Assembly (NCBI GenBank): GCA_963674575.2
Contig: CAXXQT010000002.1
Span: 62,001 to 126,000, forward strand
From: JAAYAY01 sp963674575
GTDB lineage: Bacteria; Planctomycetota; Planctomycetia; Pirellulales; Thermoguttaceae
Length of the DNA stretch: 64,000 bases
Direction: 5' to 3'
The position numbers and the translations under genes are program-made. Within the stretch, counting starts at the first letter, position 1; each line of letters opens with the position of its first letter. The notes under the pieces are model-generated. The model searched no databases, had not been told where the DNA came from, and worked only from the letters and a program-made list of their open reading frames with translations. Shown here one piece after another: positions 59,000 through 64,000 of the stretch.

Positions 59000-61483
59000 A
59001 TGGTTTCCAAAGGTTGCCCAACACGCGAGGAACTGCTGGCCTTCAGTCTTGGCCGCGTTTCCCACGGCACCCAGTCCCAGATCTGGGAACACCTTCAGAA
59101 CTGCACGGCCTGCTTGGACGTTCTCATGGAACTGGAACGTGAGGCCGATTCCCTGCTTTCCGCCGTGACCCGAGCGTCCCTCCAACCCGCCTCGGCTGAA
59201 TTGTTGGGGGATCGAGCCATTTATTACCAAGGGCTCACTCGAACCATGGCCTTGGCTGGGAGGGGAAGTTCTGCCTGCGTCACCGCGGACACGGAGGACG
59301 CACTGATTGAGGCACACGAAGGATGTCTTGGCCAGTATGAATTACTGGAAGAATTGGGACGGGGCGGGATGGGCGTCGTATTCCGGGCTCGCCATACCCG
59401 CCTTGAGAAAATCGTCGCCCTCAAAATCCTTCACGGGGCCCGCCTGGAAAACCCCGAGATAGTCGAACGCTTTCAGTATGAAATAAAGGCCGTCGGGAAA
59501 CTCGACCACCCGAGTATTGTCCATGCCACGGATGCCGGACAGGTTGACGGAACCTATTATCTCGCCATGGAATTCGTCCCGGGAGCCAACCTTTCCCGGA
59601 TGGTGCGGGAAGGAAAGTGCTTTCCGCCGAGAAGAACGGTTGAAGTCATTCGCGACGTGGCTCGTGGCCTGCAGCACGCCCATCGGCGCGGGCTTGTGCA
59701 TCGCGACGTCAAACCTTCCAACATCCTGCTGGATAATCGGGGCCACGCCAGGATCACCGACTTCGGGCTTGTTCTGGCCGAGCATGACCTGACCGATGAC
59801 CTTGCTTACGCCGGCACCCCCGCCTACATGAGCCCGGAGCAGGCCCGCGGGGAGGGGCACCGGGTTGACGGACGCTCCGATATTTTCAGTCTCGGGGCGG
59901 TTTTCTACCGCCTGCTGACAGATTGCCTGCCGTTCGAAGGGACTGGTGTCAAGCAGTTGTGCCACCAAATCGTCCATGCCGAGCCGACTCCTCCCCGCGA
60001 GATCGATCCGACACTCCCCGAGGAACTGGAGCGAATTTGCCTTACGGCCCTGGCGAAGGATCTCTCCGACCGCTACGTGACGGCTGGAGAACTTGCCGAC
60101 GACCTGGACGGTTGGCTCCGACGCCAGGACGAACTCGCCCAATCGGCCGGCTCGGCCGGCGCCGGGCCTCTTGTAATCATACCTAGGGGCTACAGACCCT
60201 ACGAGAGTAGCGACGCCACCTTCTTTCTTTCACTCGTTCCCGGTCCTCGGGATGGAAGCGGCCTGCCGCTTTCGATTCGTTTCTGGAAAAGACGAATTGA
60301 AGAATCGGGGCCTGACCGATCGTTCTCCGTCGGTCTGCTCTCGGGCCCGGTTGGTGCGGGGAAGACCTCGTTGATTGCTGCCGGAGTGTTGCCCTGCCTG
60401 GCAGACCATGTCGAAACGGTCTGCCTGGTGGCGACTGCGGAACATACGGAGGCTGCCCTGGCGTCTCGCTTGACCAGATTGGCTCCCTCGAATCGTGACG
60501 ACCGGACTTTGGTCGAGATCATGGGCGACGTTCAGTTGCGAGTCGAAGAGGAACCCGATGCGAAGCTTCTCCTCGTTATCGATCAGTTCGAACAATGGCT
60601 CCAGCGGAATCAGGAAGGCTCAGCGACTGCTCTGTCGGACGCCCTTTCGGTCTGTGACGGCCGACACTTGTCATGTCTCCTGGTTGTCCGCGACGAGTTC
60701 CTTCCGGCAGCCAAGAACTTCATGAACGCCCATGGTTGGCCCGCAGAGCAGAATGTCAATTGGGCGCCGGTTGATCTGCTGGATCTGGACCGCGCCAGGA
60801 AGGTGTTGGCTGCTCACGGTCAGGCCTGGGGGGCACTCCCGGACCGAGCGGGCGATCAGACTGCCGAGCAAATCCAGTTTCTGGATGAAGCGGTTGCAGA
60901 ACTTGCCGAAGACGGTCGCGTCAGCCCCTTCCGTCTGGCCATGTTTGCGGAAGTGTTCAAGAACGTCTTCTGGACTCGGGCTGGCCTGCGCCGGATAGGA
61001 GGCGGCCAAGGCGCTGGTGTCGCGGCCCTTCGGTCCGCCTTCAGTTCATCGTCCAGCCATCGGAACTACTGCCGCTATTATCAGGCGGCACGCGCTGTTC
61101 TTGCGGAACTTTGCCCTCCCTCAACGTCGCATCGCGCCGAGCATTCCTGCGAGAATCAACGTCTCCTTGAGGTCTCCGGCTGCGTCAACTCGCCGAGAGA
61201 ATTCGAGGAGTTGATGAGCATACTCAACCATCGCCTGAGGTTGATCTCACTGGTCGACGCAGACGAAGAATCTGGCGAGAATGTTTCCGGAATCCGTCAG
61301 GCCCCACGCCGCTTCTATCGCCTGAGTCACGACTATCTGGTTCCCGTCGTCCGAGAATGGGTGTCCGAGGGTTGTTCGGAGGATTCCCGAAGGCCGACTC
61401 GCTCCCGATCCGGCTGGCGCCATGTTGTTGCCGCAATCGTGGTGATCGGGATCGGGCTGTTGCTCCTCCATTTGGCCCGCTGA
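59000..61483 (+). CDS. Zinc-binding anti-sigma-like / Ser-Thr kinase / STAND ATPase fusion, membrane-anchored
   Basis: The protein has 827 residues. The N terminus holds a short zinc site of the anti-sigma type (H31, C35, C38 in EHLQNCTACLDVL). A complete Hanks kinase domain covers about 112-375: glycine loop LGRGGMGVVF, Lys142, catalytic HRDVKPSN (Asp236), DFG (254-256) and APE-like SPEQ. Residues about 395-650 form a STAND-type NTPase: GYRPYESSDATFFLSLVPGP, Walker A GPVGAGKTS (449-457), Walker B LLLVIDQFEQWL (523-534). One C-terminal membrane helix (about 808-827) closes it. Usual STAND sensor repeats (WD40, TPR) are absent. Its overlap-close sigma gene suggests a signalling pair. Confidence 0.9.
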   Translation: MVSKGCPTREELLAFSLGRVSHGTQSQIWEHLQNCTACLDVLMELEREADSLLSAVTRASLQPASAELLGDRAIYYQGLTRTMALAGRGSSACVTADTEDALIEAHEGCLGQYELLEELGRGGMGVVFRARHTRLEKIVALKILHGARLENPEIVERFQYEIKAVGKLDHPSIVHATDAGQVDGTYYLAMEFVPGANLSRMVREGKCFPPRRTVEVIRDVARGLQHAHRRGLVHRDVKPSNILLDNRGHARITDFGLVLAEHDLTDDLAYAGTPAYMSPEQARGEGHRVDGRSDIFSLGAVFYRLLTDCLPFEGTGVKQLCHQIVHAEPTPPREIDPTLPEELERICLTALAKDLSDRYVTAGELADDLDGWLRRQDELAQSAGSAGAGPLVIIPRGYRPYESSDATFFLSLVPGPRDGSGLPLSIRFWKRRIEESGPDRSFSVGLLSGPVGAGKTSLIAAGVLPCLADHVETVCLVATAEHTEAALASRLTRLAPSNRDDRTLVEIMGDVQLRVEEEPDAKLLLVIDQFEQWLQRNQEGSATALSDALSVCDGRHLSCLLVVRDEFLPAAKNFMNAHGWPAEQNVNWAPVDLLDLDRARKVLAAHGQAWGALPDRAGDQTAEQIQFLDEAVAELAEDGRVSPFRLAMFAEVFKNVFWTRAGLRRIGGGQGAGVAALRSAFSSSSSHRNYCRYYQAARAVLAELCPPSTSHRAEHSCENQRLLEVSGCVNSPREFEELMSILNHRLRLISLVDADEESGENVSGIRQAPRRFYRLSHDYLVPVVREWVSEGCSEDSRRPTRSRSGWRHVVAAIVVIGIGLLLLHLAR

Positions 61484-61567
61484 ATGAAGTCCGCTCAGCA
61501 CACTTGGGGCAGGGCAGCAGGGGGTGGCAGAGGTTCCCCAAGCATAGGGTCATAGCGCCCCTGGGGG

Positions 61568-61595
61568 GCTCACCACGGCGGAGCGTGATGGCTAC
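61568..61595 (-). repeat. GTAG-footed palindrome (CATCACG family), copy 2
   Basis: A CACCACG-gcggag-CGTGATG stem followed by GCTAC, the same as 18351-18379 with one changed base. It lies between the kinase/STAND gene and ispD. Confidence 0.65.
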
Positions 61596-61640
61596 TAGGC
61601 TCGATTTGGCCGTTCTCCTGGTCTGGCGAGGGGGGATATG

Positions 61641-61668
61641 TTGACACCCCGCCTTAGAAGGGGATAAT
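61641..61668 (+). promoter_or_regulatory. Housekeeping-type promoter for ispD
   Basis: A perfect TTGACA, a 16-base spacer and GATAAT (five of six). The start codon is 45 bases downstream. This is the best consensus promoter seen in the window. Confidence 0.6.
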
Positions 61669-61712
61669 GATAGGTTTTGCAAGCCTATCCACTAAATCGG
61701 GAGAATGGCACC

Positions 61713-62450
61713 GTGGCTAAGTTCGCAGTGATCATGCCCGCGGCCGGCAAGAGCAGTCGATATCATGACAAGAACTACAAGAAGCCCTTTGCACCCCTGG
61801 CGAATCGAGCGGTTTGGCTTCATTCCGCCGAACGCTTCCTGAATCGCGACGACGTCGTTCAGGTCATCCTGGTGATCTCGTCCGAGGATCGCGAGTACTT
61901 CAATTTCAAGTTTGCGTCGAATGTGGCGATCCTTGGAATCGACGTGGTTGAAGGCGGAAAGGAGCGAAGTGATTCGGTGGCCAACGCCCTGGCAAAGGTC
62001 AAACCCGATGCGGATTTCGTGGCCGTTCACGATGCAGCCCGTCCGTGCCTGTGCGATGCATGGATCGACTCCGTGTTTAATGCAGCCGAGAAATCCGGTG
62101 CGGCAATTCTGGCCATTCCGGTGTCCGGAACGCTCAAACGCAGCGATGGTAAGCGGGTTGTGGAAACCGTTTCACGCACCGACGTGTGGGAAGCCCAGAC
62201 GCCTCAGGTGTTTTCTCGTTCGCTGCTCGTCGAAGCGTACGAGAAGGGAGGGAGCCAACCGGCAACCGACGATGCGGAACTGGTCGAGCGTCTCGGGAAG
62301 TCCGTGACCATCGTGCCCGGCTCGAGGATCAATTTGAAGATCACCACGCGCGAGGATCTTCGTCTGGCCGAGGCGTCGATGAAGGCGCTTCCCAAGCCGA
62401 AGTTGTCCGGCCCCCTCAATCCCTTCGCGGATAGCGACATGTGGCGGTAG
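61713..62450 (+). CDS. ispD: 2-C-methyl-D-erythritol 4-phosphate cytidylyltransferase
   Basis: The protein has 245 residues from GTG 61713, preceded by GGGAG nine bases upstream; an upstream in-frame TTG lies in the promoter. The CTP-binding motif is VIMPAAGKSSRYHDKNYKKP, followed by EGGKERSDSVANALAKVK, AVHDAARPCLCD and IPVSGTLKR, then EAQTPQVF and DDAELVERLG. The enzyme makes CDP-methylerythritol in the non-mevalonate isoprenoid pathway. ispF is not adjacent. It is followed by tyrS 91 bases later on the same strand, with a GC-rich imperfect hairpin between them. Confidence 0.93.
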   Translation: MAKFAVIMPAAGKSSRYHDKNYKKPFAPLANRAVWLHSAERFLNRDDVVQVILVISSEDREYFNFKFASNVAILGIDVVEGGKERSDSVANALAKVKPDADFVAVHDAARPCLCDAWIDSVFNAAEKSGAAILAIPVSGTLKRSDGKRVVETVSRTDVWEAQTPQVFSRSLLVEAYEKGGSQPATDDAELVERLGKSVTIVPGSRINLKITTREDLRLAEASMKALPKPKLSGPLNPFADSDMWR

Positions 62451-62541
62451 GCTGCCACACAGGCCCGTCTTTCACGGAAAACCCGTCCGATCGCGCGCGG
62501 GCTTTTCTGTTCCAACCTCTTACCTGGCACTTGACGATCTC

Positions 62542-63828
62542 ATGCAAAACGTCTTTGAAGAGCTTACTTGGCGTCGACTGATCAACCAAACGACGGATGA
62601 CGAGAACCTGTCGACGTGGCTCACCGACAAGTCGCGGACCGTGTACGCGGGATTCGATCCAACTGCCGACAGCCTCCACGTGGGCCATCTGATGGCCCTG
62701 ATGATTCTCCGCCGCTTCCAGAAGGCGGGTCACCGCCCCGTTGCCTTGGTCGGTGGCGCCACCGGAATGATCGGTGATCCGAGCGGGAAGAGCCAGGAGC
62801 GTAATCTGTTGTCCGTGGAGACCCTGGCGGCGAACGTGGCCGGCATGGAAAAGCAACTGCGACGCTTCCTCGACTTCGATTGCGGGGAACGCTCCGCGCT
62901 GCTTGTCAACAACTACGACTGGATGGGCCGCTTTGGCTACCTGGAATTCCTGCGCGATATCGGCAAGCATTTCCCCGTCAACGTCATGCTGACGAAGGAC
63001 TCGGTAAGAAGTCGTCTCGAGCGAGATGATGCCGGGTTGAGCTATACCGAGTTCAGCTACATGCTGCTGCAGGCCTACGATTTTGTCCATCTGAACGCCG
63101 AGTTCGATTGCGAGATCCAAGTCGGCGGCAGCGATCAATGGGGCAACATCACCGCGGGGATCGATTTGGCCAGGCGGTTGCGCGGCGTGCAACTATACGG
63201 GATGACGTGCCCCCTGCTCACCAAGAGCGACGGTACGAAAATGGGCAAGACCGAGTCGGGCGCCCTCTGGCTCGATGCGGACAAGACCAGCCCCTATCAT
63301 TTCTACCAGTACTGGATCAACCTCGACGACACCGATCTCGACAAGTGCCTGCGGTTTTTCACCGACTTGCCGGAGGATGAGATTGAGGGGGTGGTTGCCG
63401 AGCATGAGGCCGCCCCGGAGAAACGAAGCGGCCAGCGAACGTTGGCTACGCAACTGACCCGCCTGGTTCACGGGGACGAGGGATTGGCCGCGGCTCGGAA
63501 GGCAACGGAGATCTTCTTTGGGGCCGAAATCGACGAATTGAACGATTCGCAGCTAGCCGCCATCTTTGCCGACGTGCCGAGCAAGGAACTGGCTCGCGAC
63601 CAACTCGGCGGCGAGGGGCTGTGGATTGTCGATGCCCTGGTCGAATCAGGACTGGCCAAGTCGAAGGGAGATGCCCGGCGAACGATCACGCAGGGCGGGG
63701 CCTACGTCAACAATCGCCGGATTGAGTCGGTTGAAACGCGTCTGACTACTGAGCATCTGGCAAGCGAGACCGTGATGGTCCTGCGCAGCGGCAAGAAGCG
63801 ATACGCCCTGCTGCGGTTTGGTGTTTGA
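62542..63828 (+). CDS. tyrS: Tyrosyl-tRNA synthetase
   Basis: The protein has 428 residues, the normal length. The HIGH motif is HVGH (residues 46-49, DSLHVGHLMALMIL), the tyrosine-binding region GGATGMIGDPSGKSQERN, the QVGGSDQWGNITAGIDL segment is conserved, and the KMSKS-type loop is TKMGKTESGA (a G and T variant, as in many bacteria). The C-terminal S4-like RNA-binding domain is present (KSKGDARRTITQGGAYVNN). It charges tRNA-Tyr in the cytoplasm. A hairpin between ispD and tyrS (about 62476-62510) could attenuate, but the stem is imperfect. Confidence 0.97.
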   Translation: MQNVFEELTWRRLINQTTDDENLSTWLTDKSRTVYAGFDPTADSLHVGHLMALMILRRFQKAGHRPVALVGGATGMIGDPSGKSQERNLLSVETLAANVAGMEKQLRRFLDFDCGERSALLVNNYDWMGRFGYLEFLRDIGKHFPVNVMLTKDSVRSRLERDDAGLSYTEFSYMLLQAYDFVHLNAEFDCEIQVGGSDQWGNITAGIDLARRLRGVQLYGMTCPLLTKSDGTKMGKTESGALWLDADKTSPYHFYQYWINLDDTDLDKCLRFFTDLPEDEIEGVVAEHEAAPEKRSGQRTLATQLTRLVHGDEGLAAARKATEIFFGAEIDELNDSQLAAIFADVPSKELARDQLGGEGLWIVDALVESGLAKSKGDARRTITQGGAYVNNRRIESVETRLTTEHLASETVMVLRSGKKRYALLRFGV

Positions 63829-63845
63829 AGCATTCGTGGATCGAA

Positions 63846-63881
63846 AAAAGAAACGGCCCCGATCTTCTGATCGAGGCCGTT
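63846..63881 (-). terminator. Terminator between tyrS and the convergent partial gene
   Basis: Arms AACGGCCCCGATC (63852-63864) and GATCGAGGCCGTT (63869-63881) pair over 13 bases with one mismatch and a TTCT loop. On the minus strand the stem is followed by TTCTTTTTTCG, a good U-tract, so it mainly ends the gene entering from the right; it may stop tyrS transcripts too. Confidence 0.75.
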
Positions 63882-63917
63882 CTCGTGTCGTTGCGTGAAG
63901 TCACGCGTTGGCAGGCT

Positions 63918-64000
63918 CTATTCGCCGGCGCTCTTAAGCTCGAAGTTCGCCGTGTTCTCGCCGGCAGCGACGGTGAAGGTCAAGATCGTCTCCGTGTTGT
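63918..64000 (-). CDS. C-terminal fragment of an unknown protein
   Basis: On the minus strand an open frame enters from the right edge and ends at TAG (63920-63918). The visible 27 residues are beta-like (NTETILTFTVAAGENTANFE, LKSAGE) and look like the end of a secreted beta-sandwich domain. The terminator at 63846-63881 lies just downstream and supports this being a real gene end. The family cannot be assigned from so short a piece. Confidence 0.6.
   Translation of the reverse strand, partial: NTETILTFTVAAGENTANFELKSAGE

Noticed and set aside
62476..62510. Attenuator or T-box before tyrS
   Set aside because: The hairpin is imperfect and no T-box or antiterminator pattern is seen; such control is not expected in this group.

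Overview
The window looks like chromosomal DNA of a planctomycete, most likely of the Pirellulales type. It is GC-rich, with many short same-strand gene runs separated by repeat-filled gaps. Family content supports this: a DUF1559 prepilin-like protein, a DUF1080 (3-keto-disaccharide hydrolase) protein, EF-hand esterases, a Tat-exported sugar isomerase, ECF sigma factors next to VWA or kinase proteins, and a MoxR/DUF58/VWA/DUF4175 cluster. No rRNA, tRNA or CRISPR array was seen. The replicon and species cannot be named from the sequence alone.

Layout. 1-15 kb: the tail of a sigma factor and a VWA/DUF3520 protein, a Gfo/Idh/MocA oxidoreductase, a WbaP-type sugar-phosphate transferase, the DUF1559 protein, a sugar isomerase, an EF-hand esterase, a pectate-lyase-like protein, a membrane methyltransferase and a run of small exported or lipid-anchored proteins ending with DUF4272. 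15-22 kb: an alpha-galactosidase-like GH36 enzyme, a metallo-beta-lactamase-fold lipoprotein, RtcA, a YqeG-type HAD phosphatase, and an AAA ATPase/TOPRIM (DUF3226) pair that resembles anti-phage OLD/PARIS-type modules. 22-31 kb: galU overlapping a glucuronokinase-like GHMP kinase, a UbiD decarboxylase, uvrA, and a RAYT transposase whose flanking repeats form the C-terminal ends of both neighbours. 31-47 kb: a metallophosphoesterase, then a long leftward operon MoxR - DUF58 - BatA/VWA - VWA/GATase - DUF4175 giant coiled coil - cyclase-like repeat protein - radical SAM, with four-base ATGA overlaps. 47-64 kb: a DUF1080 protein, an Hpt plus HD-GYP response-regulator pair, an S9 peptidase carrying a VHL-like beta domain, a second EF-hand esterase, a DUF7710 protein, a HEAT protein, a TauE/SafE transporter, an ECF sigma factor with a zinc-finger/kinase/STAND protein, then ispD, tyrS and the tail of one more gene.

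The most distinctive non-coding signal is a population of short palindromes of several unrelated sequences, many with a GTAG tetranucleotide at the foot of the hairpin, as in bacterial REP elements. Some are tandemly amplified (168-169 bp and 180 bp periods), and in three genes the TAG of that foot is the stop codon. The best candidates for new biology are this REP population with its RAYT, the split ATPase/TOPRIM pair, and the VHL-like domain inside the exported peptidase.

Genes that appear to work together: galU and the GHMP kinase (nucleotide-sugar supply, possibly feeding the WbaP-type exopolysaccharide enzyme); the carbohydrate enzymes (GH36, pectate-lyase-like, DUF1080, sugar isomerase, Gfo/Idh), which fit a heterotrophic polysaccharide degrader although they are scattered; and the MoxR cluster, which is probably a chaperone plus envelope VWA complex.
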